NCBI GenBank assembly: GCA_020025955.1 | Contig: JAHHRF010000040.1 | Span: 1 to 16,029 of the forward strand | DNA from: Sutterella sp. | GTDB taxonomy: Bacteria; Pseudomonadota; Gammaproteobacteria; Burkholderiales; Burkholderiaceae_F | DNA length: 16,029 bases | Reading direction: 5' to 3' | Shown here: piece by piece, positions 6,590 to 12,648 of the stretch | Numbering within the stretch: the first letter of the stretch is position 1 | Layout: the number at the start of each line of letters is the position of its first letter | The notes under the pieces: model-generated | Database searches by the model: none | The model's input: the letters and a program-made list of their open reading frames with translations, nothing else | What the model was told of the DNA's origin: nothing | Translations under genes and position numbers: made by a program

Positions 6590-7150
6590 TTAGACCGTCA
6601 TGATTTCCTTATCCTTCGCGGCAACGATGACATCGATTTCAGCGATGTACTTGTCGGTGAGCTTCTGGACTTCGCCTTCGGCACGACGCTGTTCGTCTTC
6701 GCTGATTTCTTTGTCCTTGCAGAGACGATCGATGTGGGTGTTGGCGTCACGACGGAGGTTACGAATGGCAACCTTACCGTCTTCGCCCATGCTCTTCACA
6801 ACCTTGGTGAGTTCACGGCGACGCTCTTCGGTGAGCGGGGGCAACGGAATACGGATCACATCACCGTTGGTGGCGGGGTTAAGACCCAAGTCCGATTCAC
6901 GAATGGCCTTTTCCACCACAGCGATCATGTTCTTTTCCCACGGCTGAACGCTTAACGTACGGGCATCGGCCACGTTAACCTGAGCAACCTGGTTCAAGGG
7001 CGTGGGGGAGCCGTAGTAGTCGACCGTGATCTGGTCAAGAAGGCCGGTGGAAGCACGACCCGTGCGAATCTTCTGGAAGCCTTCGCGGGTCTTTTCGACC
7101 GTGTGACCCATCTTGTGCTGAGCCTGGCTGATAATTTCAGAAACCGTCAT
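6590..7150 (-). CDS. frr: Ribosome recycling factor
   Basis: Cytosolic factor that, with EF-G, splits the post-termination ribosome so that its subunits can be reused. The 186-residue product matches the standard length of about 185 across all its landmarks: GFQKIRTGRASTGLLDQITV near residue 24, YYGSPTPLNQVAQVNV, then IRIPLPPLTEERRRELTK and GEDGKVAIRNLRRDAN. These outline the two-domain tRNA-like fold with the three-helix bundle at both ends. ATG at 7150 has GGAG 11 bases upstream, slightly long. pyrH lies 89 bases upstream on the same strand with an unterminated hairpin between, so the two are very likely one operon. uppS, normally next, is separated here by the tct operon. Confidence 0.97.
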   Translation of the reverse strand: MTVSEIISQAQHKMGHTVEKTREGFQKIRTGRASTGLLDQITVDYYGSPTPLNQVAQVNVADARTLSVQPWEKNMIAVVEKAIRESDLGLNPATNGDVIRIPLPPLTEERRRELTKVVKSMGEDGKVAIRNLRRDANTHIDRLCKDKEISEDEQRRAEGEVQKLTDKYIAEIDVIVAAKDKEIMTV

Positions 7151-7183
7151 TTGAAAAAATACTCCGAATGTTTTGGATTTTTC

Positions 7184-7216
7184 CGCCCTCCCCTTCGCGC
7201 TGAAGGGGAAACGGCG
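7184..7216 (-). other. Stem-loop between pyrH and frr
   Basis: Perfect inner stem CCCCTTC/GAAGGGG (7190-7208) with an outer CGCC/GGCG. On the transcribed strand it is followed by GAAAAATCC rather than a T-run, so it is not a terminator for pyrH; it may slow decay or modulate frr expression. Confidence 0.5.
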
Positions 7217-7239
7217 CTTTTCTTTAATTTTACTAAAAA

Positions 7240-7977
7240 TCAGGCGCTACGAACGAGCGTCCCTTCCTTTTCACCCATCACAACACGGCGCAAGGCACCC
7301 TTCTTGTTGATGTTAAAGACCTTGATGGGGAGACCCTGTTCACGGCACAAGGCAAAGGCGGTGGCGTCCATCACCTTCAAGTTAGAACGAAGGGCGTCGT
7401 CAAACGTGATTTCGTCGTACATCGTGGCGGTGGGATCAAGCTTCGGATCGGCCGTGTAGATGCCGTCGACCTTGGTGGCCTTCAAGACGATTTCCGCACC
7501 GATTTCGGCGCCACGAAGGGCAGCCGTCGTGTCCGTCGTGAAGAACGGGTTCCCGGTACCGGCACCGAAAATCACCACGCGACCTAAGCGCAAGTGACGA
7601 AGGGCCTTACCACGGATGTAGGGCTCAGCCACCTGTTCGATATTCAAGGCGGACTGCACACGGGCTTCCACGCCATTGTTACGGCAGGCATCCTGAAGGG
7701 CCATGGCGTTCATAACAGTGGCCAACATACCCATGTAGTCACCCGTCGCACGGTCCATACCGGTAGCGCCCAAGGCCACACCGCGGAAGATGTTACCGCC
7801 ACCAACGACGATACCGACTTCAACGCCCAATTCCACCACGCTCTTTAATTCTTCGACCATGCGACCTAAGACCGCACGGTTAATCCCGAACTGATCGTCC
7901 CCCATCAGGGCTTCACCCGAAAGCTTCAAAAGAATACGTTTGTAGGCAGGTTCCTGGACGTTTTGTGTCTCTGTCAT
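7240..7977 (-). CDS. pyrH: UMP kinase
   Basis: Hexameric cytosolic kinase of the amino-acid kinase fold that phosphorylates UMP to UDP with ATP, feeding all pyrimidine nucleotide synthesis. The 245-residue product carries RILLKLSGEALMGD near residue 13, IVVGGGNIFRGVALGATGMD, then GAGTGNPFFTTDTTAALRGA and LKATKVDGIYTADPK. ATG at 7977 is preceded by CGGAG five bases away; the frame is open to 8037, but the upstream segment has no matching family sequence and lies in the leader. A TGC-TATAAT extended -10 at 8064-8059 gives the gene its own promoter. It heads the pyrH-frr operon. In the ancestral order tsf would lie directly upstream; here two accessory genes lie in between. Confidence 0.97.
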   Translation of the reverse strand: MTETQNVQEPAYKRILLKLSGEALMGDDQFGINRAVLGRMVEELKSVVELGVEVGIVVGGGNIFRGVALGATGMDRATGDYMGMLATVMNAMALQDACRNNGVEARVQSALNIEQVAEPYIRGKALRHLRLGRVVIFGAGTGNPFFTTDTTAALRGAEIGAEIVLKATKVDGIYTADPKLDPTATMYDEITFDDALRSNLKVMDATAFALCREQGLPIKVFNINKKGALRRVVMGEKEGTLVRSA

Positions 7978-8058
7978 ATCGACTCCGAATTCGTGAAGAG
8001 AGGGGGCGTTCCCCTTAGTCTTTAAGGGTAAACCCAAATCAGTAGGTTAAACGAATTC

Positions 8059-8067
8059 ATTATAGCA
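8059..8067 (-). promoter_or_regulatory. Promoter of pyrH-frr (extended -10)
   Basis: On the minus strand TGC followed by the perfect hexamer TATAAT (8064-8059); the -35 is poor, as is usual for extended -10 promoters. Start of transcription would be near 8052, leaving a 75-base leader with a small CCCTTA/TAAGGG hairpin. Confidence 0.55.
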
Positions 8068-8213
8068 ATACCCAGGCGAAGCGACAGGGTAAGTTTTCAT
8101 TTCTCACGAGGGAGGGCTGTGTTTTTCTAACACGAATCTTTGACGCCCCTCAAGGAGTCACGAAATGAGGACAACAGGCAAGAAACTCACGCTCTTTCAT
8201 CCCTAAGAAAGAT

Positions 8214-8248
8214 AAAAAACGAGCCCCCTAAAACACAAAGGGGACTCG
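8214..8248 (-). terminator. Intrinsic terminator after the ATP-binding protein gene
   Basis: On the minus strand CGAGTCCCCT / AGGGGGCTCG (10-bp stem, one wobble, nine-base loop), followed by six T residues. It lies 33 bases past the stop codon and isolates pyrH from the accessory genes. Confidence 0.9.
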
Positions 8249-8281
8249 CCTCTGAAAACCGCTTCTCAAGCACAACTAAAC

Positions 8282-9292
8282 TTACGCCCAGAACGGAACG
8301 TAGCTCTTTGCTCGGCTGCCAACAGCCTCCTCCTTGGGCTTAATTAGCTCGGCCTTAACTGCCTCAGCAAACAGCCTCGAAACCGTACTCGCACTCTTTT
8401 TATCCAAGCCAAAGCGTTCACGGAAGCTCGCATTCGTCGCACTCTTGCCCTCAAGAAGCATCTTGGTTGAATGGCTATAGCAAGACCACAACTTTTGCGC
8501 TTTCGTTAACGCAAAAAAGTCGACATGAGAATAAATCGTCACACGCGTGGAATCAGGATATTGAGTAATTTCAGGAACGGGCAGTTGGTATTGTTCTGAC
8601 AGTTGAACCACGAGGTCCCACCCGAGACCAAGCTCTTCACAAAGCCTCATGCGGCGGAAAAGCGTCGACAATCGTTCATTTCGGGAACGAGGCATCATAT
8701 CAATAATACGATTTTTGTCGATCAACAACGTCCCCGGATTACTAATCTCAATGCGATTATCAAACACCTCACAGATCACCCCCATTCCTCTAAGACTTAA
8801 GTCTTGGTGAATTAAGGCATTCACGAGTAGCTCTCGGACAATACGCGTTGGGAAGGCCTCAACCATATGTCGAACACCGTTACTTCCGACTGGCTCTGCA
8901 TGAGGCAATGCCCCATCCAAAAAGTCAAAAGCACGCGTACACGCTAAGGCATAGCCAGATGGGTAATCTCGCGTCTGGGCAATTTTTTGACGAGTAATTC
9001 CATCGTAAACCGCTATACGAATGGCTTTACGCGACACAGAAGGAAAGTCATTTAAATCTTTCGCAAAGAGTAAAGCCCCCACCGTGGTGATGGCGAAAAG
9101 GCCATCGTCCTGGCGCACAACCAAACCGTCTTTAAGACCGTGCTGGAGTTTCTCCTCGATGGTGCCCGGCGCAGGAATGCCTAAGGCATCAAAATACGTG
9201 GTCAAGCTTAAGCACTGCTCAACCTCGTTGGACGACAAATTGGCTTTAGCGATTGTCGTTTCGTCCATAGCTCGTTTGGTAAAGCGCTCCAC
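8282..9292 (-). CDS. AlbA/RecG-like ATP-binding transcriptional regulator, N-terminally truncated
   Basis: The preserved part belongs to the family of ATP-binding putative regulators that join an N-terminal AlbA_2 (Schlafen-like) domain to a HATPase_c_4 domain and a winged helix. Visible are the linker (ANLSSNEVEQC, then YFDALGIPAP), TTVGALLFAKDLNDFPS, the ATPase N-box-like RIVRELLVNALIHQDLSLRG, RIEISNPGTLL, LGLGWDLVVQ, and the hallmark C terminus SYVPFWA. The AlbA_2 domain (about 130-150 residues) is missing. The frame is open up to 9472, but that part would translate the fic terminator repeat; only a trace (IDGTT) resembling the end of AlbA_2 remains at about 9350-9370. Starts at GTG 9292 or ATG 9268 could give about 330 residues. 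It may be a non-functional remnant. The role of the full-length family is not established; it often behaves as an accessory or mobile gene. Confidence 0.72.
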   Translation of the reverse strand: MERFTKRAMDETTIAKANLSSNEVEQCLSLTTYFDALGIPAPGTIEEKLQHGLKDGLVVRQDDGLFAITTVGALLFAKDLNDFPSVSRKAIRIAVYDGITRQKIAQTRDYPSGYALACTRAFDFLDGALPHAEPVGSNGVRHMVEAFPTRIVRELLVNALIHQDLSLRGMGVICEVFDNRIEISNPGTLLIDKNRIIDMMPRSRNERLSTLFRRMRLCEELGLGWDLVVQLSEQYQLPVPEITQYPDSTRVTIYSHVDFFALTKAQKLWSCYSHSTKMLLEGKSATNASFRERFGLDKKSASTVSRLFAEAVKAELIKPKEEAVGSRAKSYVPFWA

Positions 9293-9387
9293 GCGAATCT
9301 CAACCTCTTTTCTAAAGGGAACTGGGCTCTGCACATGACCCGTTGTTTTGATTGTAGTCGTCCCGTCAATCGGCGCCCGAGATCGGG

Positions 9388-9490
9388 GACGAAAAAAAAA
9401 CGGACCTTCTCTGGAGACACCCCCAAAAGAAAGTCCGTTTCTGGTCTTAAGGGGCGCCCCCCTTAAAAGCAACTTTGGCGACTAGGCCTT
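9388..9490. repeat. 103-bp direct repeat, copy A (fic 3' end and terminator)
   Basis: Matches 10326-10428 with 5 mismatches and no gaps. On the minus strand it starts with AAGGCCTAG, which encodes the last two residues and stop of Fic, then runs through the double-hairpin terminator and stops at the truncated edge of the AlbA-like gene. The homology with tsf starts abruptly at AAGGCC. Confidence 0.93.
9392..9466 (-). terminator. Double-hairpin terminator after fic
   Basis: First stem TTAAGGGG/CCCCTTAA, second stem AAACGGAC/GTCCGTTT around a long loop, then nine T residues. It is a near copy of the tsf terminator at 10330-10404. Confidence 0.9.
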
Positions 9491-10255
9491 TGTTGCGACA
9501 CTCCTTACCTCAAGCCACTCAGGATCCATCAGATCGATGATGCTCGTAAGGGTATCTGCGAGCATCTCTTTTAAGTAGGTCAGGAACTCCTCGGCATTGC
9601 CGTGGTCAGAGGCACGCAAAGCCTCATAGTAACGGTCACGATCGTCAACATTAAAGAGCACCATGGGGAAACCGCCCTTTAAAAGTTCTAAATTTAAAAC
9701 TAAGCGCCCAAGCCGACCATTCCCATCCCAAAAGGGACGAAGACGCACCAAATCGCAGTGAAGTTTCGCGATTGCTGGAAGTTTATCGTCGGCATTTTTC
9801 AGTTCGGTTTGATAAGTCTCAAGAACGCCCACAACAAGACTGGGAAGGTCTTCGGGGGCGGATGGCATGTGCGTCCCAACGCTCGAAGATCCAGTGCGAA
9901 AGCGCCCAGGAGTTACCTTGTCATTAGCCCCACGCAATGCTCGCTTGTGCAACTCACAGATCGTCTTCACGGTAAGGGGCTCAGAACGCTGGACGCAATC
10001 CCCGAGATAACGCATAGCCTCATGGTGTGCAACTAAATCGAAGTGATCCGTAAAGCGTTTCCCACCGGCCGTTACCCCATGCCCCAACAGCACACGGGTC
10101 TCAATGAGTGTTAATTCATTTCCCGCCAAGACATTAGAGCGATAGGTAAAAAGAAGTGCGAAGTGCTCATCAAGACTTTTCTGGGTGAAGTGCGGCAAGG
10201 GAAGTAAGTCTTGATAACGCTTAAAGAGAACGTCAAACGGTAAGGTGACCGTCAT
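9482..10255 (-). CDS. Fic family protein with degenerate active-site and inhibitory motifs
   Basis: A 257-residue Fic-domain protein; Fic enzymes transfer AMP or other phosphate-containing groups to target proteins. The core motif at residues 171-184 reads RLRPFWDGNGRLGR: Arg173 stands where the family has the catalytic His of HPFxDGNGR, while the Asp177, Asn179 and Arg181 phosphate and metal-binding residues are kept. The N-terminal inhibitory region reads SNVLAGN (40-46), with Ala44 in place of the inhibitory Glu of SxxxEGN. Other family features are LTLIETRVLL, GGKRFTDHFDLVAHHEA, PGRFR and LHCDLV. Both changes were checked in the codons (CGT and GCG). The start at 10255 has no Shine-Dalgarno. 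Direct repeats containing terminators lie on both sides, so it is a self-contained transcription unit. No small antitoxin partner (FicA or Phd type) is visible. Possibly inactive or catalytically divergent. Confidence 0.9.
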   Translation of the reverse strand: MTVTLPFDVLFKRYQDLLPLPHFTQKSLDEHFALLFTYRSNVLAGNELTLIETRVLLGHGVTAGGKRFTDHFDLVAHHEAMRYLGDCVQRSEPLTVKTICELHKRALRGANDKVTPGRFRTGSSSVGTHMPSAPEDLPSLVVGVLETYQTELKNADDKLPAIAKLHCDLVRLRPFWDGNGRLGRLVLNLELLKGGFPMVLFNVDDRDRYYEALRASDHGNAEEFLTYLKEMLADTLTSIIDLMDPEWLEVRSVATKA

Positions 10256-10325
10256 GGATGAGAATCAAATAGTGAAATTAAAAGCCCTACTTTACGTCGC
10301 AAGGGGGGCAAGTGCGTTTTGCGGA

Positions 10326-10428
10326 GACGAAAAAAAAACGGACCTTCTCTGGAGACACCTCCAAAAGAAAGTCCGTTTCTGGCCTTAAGGGGCGAACCCC
10401 TTAAAAGCAACTTTGGCGATTAGGCCTT
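10326..10428. repeat. 103-bp direct repeat, copy B (tsf 3' end and terminator)
   Basis: The presumed original: it contains the last two codons and stop of tsf (AAGGCCTAA on the minus strand) and the tsf terminator. Its partner is 9388-9490; the copies are 938 bp apart and bracket only fic. Confidence 0.93.
10330..10404 (-). terminator. Double-hairpin terminator of rpsB-tsf
   Basis: TTAAGGGG-TTCG-CCCCTTAA directly after tsf, then AAACGGAC/GTCCGTTT (10336-10378) followed by nine T residues on the minus strand. Strong terminator. Confidence 0.92.
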
Positions 10429-11304
10429 AGCAGCGGCAACCTGAGCAGCCACTTCAGCAGCGAAGTCGTCAACGCGCTTTTCGATACCTTCACCCACGAC
10501 GAAGAGGGTGTAGCCAGCGATTTCAGAGCCAGCAGCCTTGGCGAGTTCGCCAACGGTCTTGCTGTCGTCCTTAACGAAGGGCTGGTCAAGCAACACAACC
10601 TGCTTCAAGAACTTGGCAACGGTACCTTCAGCGATGCGTTCGAGCATAGCTTCGGGCTTGCCAGCTTCGCGAGCCTTTTCGATGGCGATACGACGTTCAG
10701 CGTCGATCTTTTCAGCGTCAACACCGTCCTTCGTCAAAGCCTGGGGCTTGCAAGCAGCAACGTGCATGGCGACGTCGTGAGCGAGCTCTTCCGTCCCGTT
10801 GACCACGTCAACGATGACACCAATCTTGGCGCCATGGAGGTAGGAGTTGAGTTCACCCTTGGCTTCGATACGCTGGAAGCGACGGAAGCTCATGTTTTCG
10901 CCGATCTTGCCAACGAGGCCGGTACGAACGGCTTCGAGCGTCGTGCCGTTGAATTCGCAAGCAGCGAGGGCTTCAACGTCAGCGGGGTTCTTTTCAGCCA
11001 CGAGACGCACTGCGTCCTTGGTCATCTGAAGGAATTCGGGGTTCTTAGCCACGAAGTCCGTTTCGGAGTTGACTTCGAGGATGGCACCGAGCTTACGGTC
11101 TTCGCTGATGTAAACAGCAACAACACCTTCAGCAGCAATACGGGCAGCGGCCTTGGTGGCCTTGTTGCCGAGCTTAACGCGAAGGATTTCTTCAGCCTTG
11201 GCGAGATCGCCGTCAGCTTCCGTCAAAGCCTTCTTGCACTCCATCATGGGGGCGTCGGTCTTGACGCGCAATTCCTTGACCATCGCGGCGGTAATAGCAG
11301 CCAT
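10420..11304 (-). CDS. tsf: Translation elongation factor Ts
   Basis: Cytosolic guanine-nucleotide exchange factor that recycles EF-Tu from its GDP to its GTP form. The 294-residue product has the N-terminal UBA-like segment VKELRVKTDAPMMECKKALT and LAKAEEILR, the EF-Tu-contacting SETDFVAKNPEF motif, and the two-subdomain core that follows, ending in VAAAKA. The start at 11304 (MAAITAAMVKEL) has AGGAG nine bases upstream; the open frame continues to 11427 but that part runs through a hairpin and a T-run of the rpsB-tsf spacer. It is co-transcribed with rpsB, 186 bases upstream, subject to a terminator-like hairpin. Strong codon bias fits a highly expressed gene. Its final codons and terminator are duplicated beyond the neighbouring fic gene. 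Confidence 0.97.
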   Translation of the reverse strand: MAAITAAMVKELRVKTDAPMMECKKALTEADGDLAKAEEILRVKLGNKATKAAARIAAEGVVAVYISEDRKLGAILEVNSETDFVAKNPEFLQMTKDAVRLVAEKNPADVEALAACEFNGTTLEAVRTGLVGKIGENMSFRRFQRIEAKGELNSYLHGAKIGVIVDVVNGTEELAHDVAMHVAACKPQALTKDGVDAEKIDAERRIAIEKAREAGKPEAMLERIAEGTVAKFLKQVVLLDQPFVKDDSKTVGELAKAAGSEIAGYTLFVVGEGIEKRVDDFAAEVAAQVAAAKA

Positions 11305-11346
11305 GTTCAATCTCCTAAATACAATAAAAAAGAAACTTGTTGAAAA

Positions 11347-11382
11347 AAAAGGGGACTGCAGCGAATGCTGGAGCCCCCTTTT
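11347..11382 (-). terminator. Terminator-like hairpin between rpsB and tsf
   Basis: On the minus strand AAAAGGGG...CCCCTTTT with an inner CAGC-ATTC-GCTG stem, followed by eight T residues, 43 bases before tsf. Inside an operon this would act as a partial terminator, setting the S2 to EF-Ts ratio. Confidence 0.75.
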
Positions 11383-11399
11383 CATTCGATGTTGTGGGG

Positions 11400-11417
11400 T
11401 GGTGAAAGTATTCACCA
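11400..11417 (-). other. Intercistronic hairpin in rpsB-tsf spacer
   Basis: TGGTGAA-TACT-TTCACCA on the minus strand, a perfect 7-bp stem, between the post-rpsB hairpin and the terminator-like hairpin. Confidence 0.5.
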
Positions 11418-11422
11418 ACCAC

Positions 11423-11456
11423 TTCAAGGGGGGAACTAAAGCGCTCCACCCTTGAA
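11423..11456 (-). other. Hairpin just after rpsB
   Basis: TTCAAGGG and CCCTTGAA form a perfect 8-bp stem with an 18-base loop, 34 bases downstream of the rpsB stop. No T-run follows; it could protect the rpsB message 3' end. Confidence 0.5.
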
Positions 11457-11490
11457 TGAACCGACAACTTCAAACGCCGGAAGGGGGCAC

Positions 11491-12231
11491 TTATTCAGCG
11501 GCCACTTCCACGAATTCTTCGTCAGCAGCAGCGGCTTCGACCACTTCCGTGGCGGAGTCGTTACGACCAGCGAGGATCGCGTCGGCGATGCCGGCAGCGT
11601 AGATGGCAACGGCCTTGGCCGAGTCATCGTTACCCGGGATGACGTAGTCAACGCCAGCGGGGTTGTGGTTCGTGTCCACCACGCCGATCACGGGGATGCC
11701 AAGCTTGTTGGCTTCCTGGATGGCGATCTTGTGATAGCCAACGTCAACGACGAAGATGGCATCGGGCAAACCGCCCATGTCCTTGATACCGCCGATGGAC
11801 TTGTTGAGCTTTTCAACGGAACGCTGGAAGTCGAGGGCTTCTTTCTTCGTCAACTTGGCAGCGGAGCCGTCGGCGAGCTGCTGTTCCATATCCTTCAAAC
11901 GCTTGATCGTACCGCGCACCGTCTTGAAGTTGGTGAGCGTACCGCCTAACCAACGCTGGTCGACGTAGCAAGCACCGGCACGCTGCGCTTCAGCGGCGAT
12001 GATGTCGCGGCCGCCACGCTTCGTGTCGACGAAAAGGAACTTGCCGCCCTTAGCGGACAAGATACGGGCGAACTTGCAAGCTTCTTCAAACTTAGCGACC
12101 GTCTTTTCGAGGTTGATGATATGAATCTTGTTGCGGGCACCGAAGATGTACTGAGCCATTTTCGGGTTCCAGAAGCGCGTCTGGTGGCCAAAGTGGCAAC
12201 CGGCTTCGAGCATTTCACGCATGGTGACCAT
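11491..12231 (-). CDS. rpsB: 30S ribosomal protein S2
   Basis: Small-subunit ribosomal protein S2, required for S1 binding to the 30S particle. The 246-residue product shows the family landmarks MREMLEAGCHFGHQTRFWNP, IFGARNKIHIINLEKTV, LFVDTKRGGRDIIAAEA, DQRWLGGTLTNFKTV, PDAIFVVDVGYHKIAIQEA, IPVIGVVDTNHNP and VDYVIPGNDDSAKA. The C terminus is the usual variable acidic tail rich in Glu and Ala. The start at 12231 has TTGGAG eight bases upstream. It is transcribed divergently from map, with a consensus-like promoter about 180 bases upstream, giving a long leader. In E. coli S2 represses its own operon through the leader RNA; the hairpins seen here could serve the same purpose, which is inference. 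Confidence 0.97.
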   Translation of the reverse strand: MVTMREMLEAGCHFGHQTRFWNPKMAQYIFGARNKIHIINLEKTVAKFEEACKFARILSAKGGKFLFVDTKRGGRDIIAAEAQRAGACYVDQRWLGGTLTNFKTVRGTIKRLKDMEQQLADGSAAKLTKKEALDFQRSVEKLNKSIGGIKDMGGLPDAIFVVDVGYHKIAIQEANKLGIPVIGVVDTNHNPAGVDYVIPGNDDSAKAVAIYAAGIADAILAGRNDSATEVVEAAAADEEFVEVAAE

Positions 12232-12335
12232 GTTTTAAACTCCAAGGTTTATAAGTCTTACACGCCCCATCTTTACCGCTCTATTAACATTGTTCGTCGG
12301 GCGGCAACCTGGTGAGGAGACGTGCGCTGATTAAA

Positions 12336-12362
12336 GTCTGGGGCCGACTAAGGCGTCCAGAC
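12336..12362 (-). promoter_or_regulatory. Hairpin in the rpsB leader
   Basis: GTCTGG/CCAGAC outer stem with an inner GCC-TTAGTC-GGC stem, about midway between promoter and start codon. A second hairpin, GTGTTGGG/CCTAACAC (12382-12404), sits at the very start of the leader. Candidate S2 autoregulatory element. Confidence 0.4.
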
Positions 12363-12415
12363 GGGATAAGAAAAGTTTTTAGTGTTAGGCAATACACCCA
12401 ACACCAAAGCCCGAC

Positions 12416-12445
12416 ATTATAAAGTCCCTACCCCCTAAAGGGCAA
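12416..12445 (-). promoter_or_regulatory. Promoter of rpsB-tsf
   Basis: On the minus strand TTGCCC (12445-12440), an 18-base spacer and a perfect TATAAT (12421-12416). Transcription would start near 12409, leaving a leader of about 178 bases. The rest of 12446-12648 shows no convincing promoter for map beyond a weak TACTAT at 12545. Confidence 0.6.
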
Positions 12446-12648
12446 CCAGAAACGAGAAAGTTTTTTCGCCCTTTTTGCGTCCCTCACTTCCTTAAATCTT
12501 CCCCTTCTCTTCACGCCTCGCGCCCGAGCGCTTAGCCTTTGTTGTACTATATCCCCCACACGACTTTGCGCTTTCACGCGTCTGACACCCAGAAGTAACG
12601 CGATAGAGAGTGCCACCCTTTTTACTAAAACCGCTAGAAGACGAAACT

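Noticed and set aside
7184..7216. Stem-loop as a terminator between pyrH and frr
   Set aside because: Followed on the transcribed strand by GAAAAATCC rather than T residues.
9293..9472. Upstream extension of the ATP-binding protein through the terminator
   Set aside because: The extra residues translate the copied tsf/fic terminator and do not match the AlbA_2 domain, apart from a short trace.
9388..10428. Insertion sequence or transposon carrying fic
   Set aside because: The repeats are direct, not inverted; there is no transposase, and one copy is plainly the native tsf terminator.
10762..11343. Long open frame antisense to tsf
   Set aside because: It mirrors the codon structure of tsf, whose protein is an unmistakable EF-Ts; no ribosome-binding site or family match.
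11452..11949. Open frame antisense to rpsB
   Set aside because: A shadow of the biased rpsB codons; the sequence resembles no protein family.
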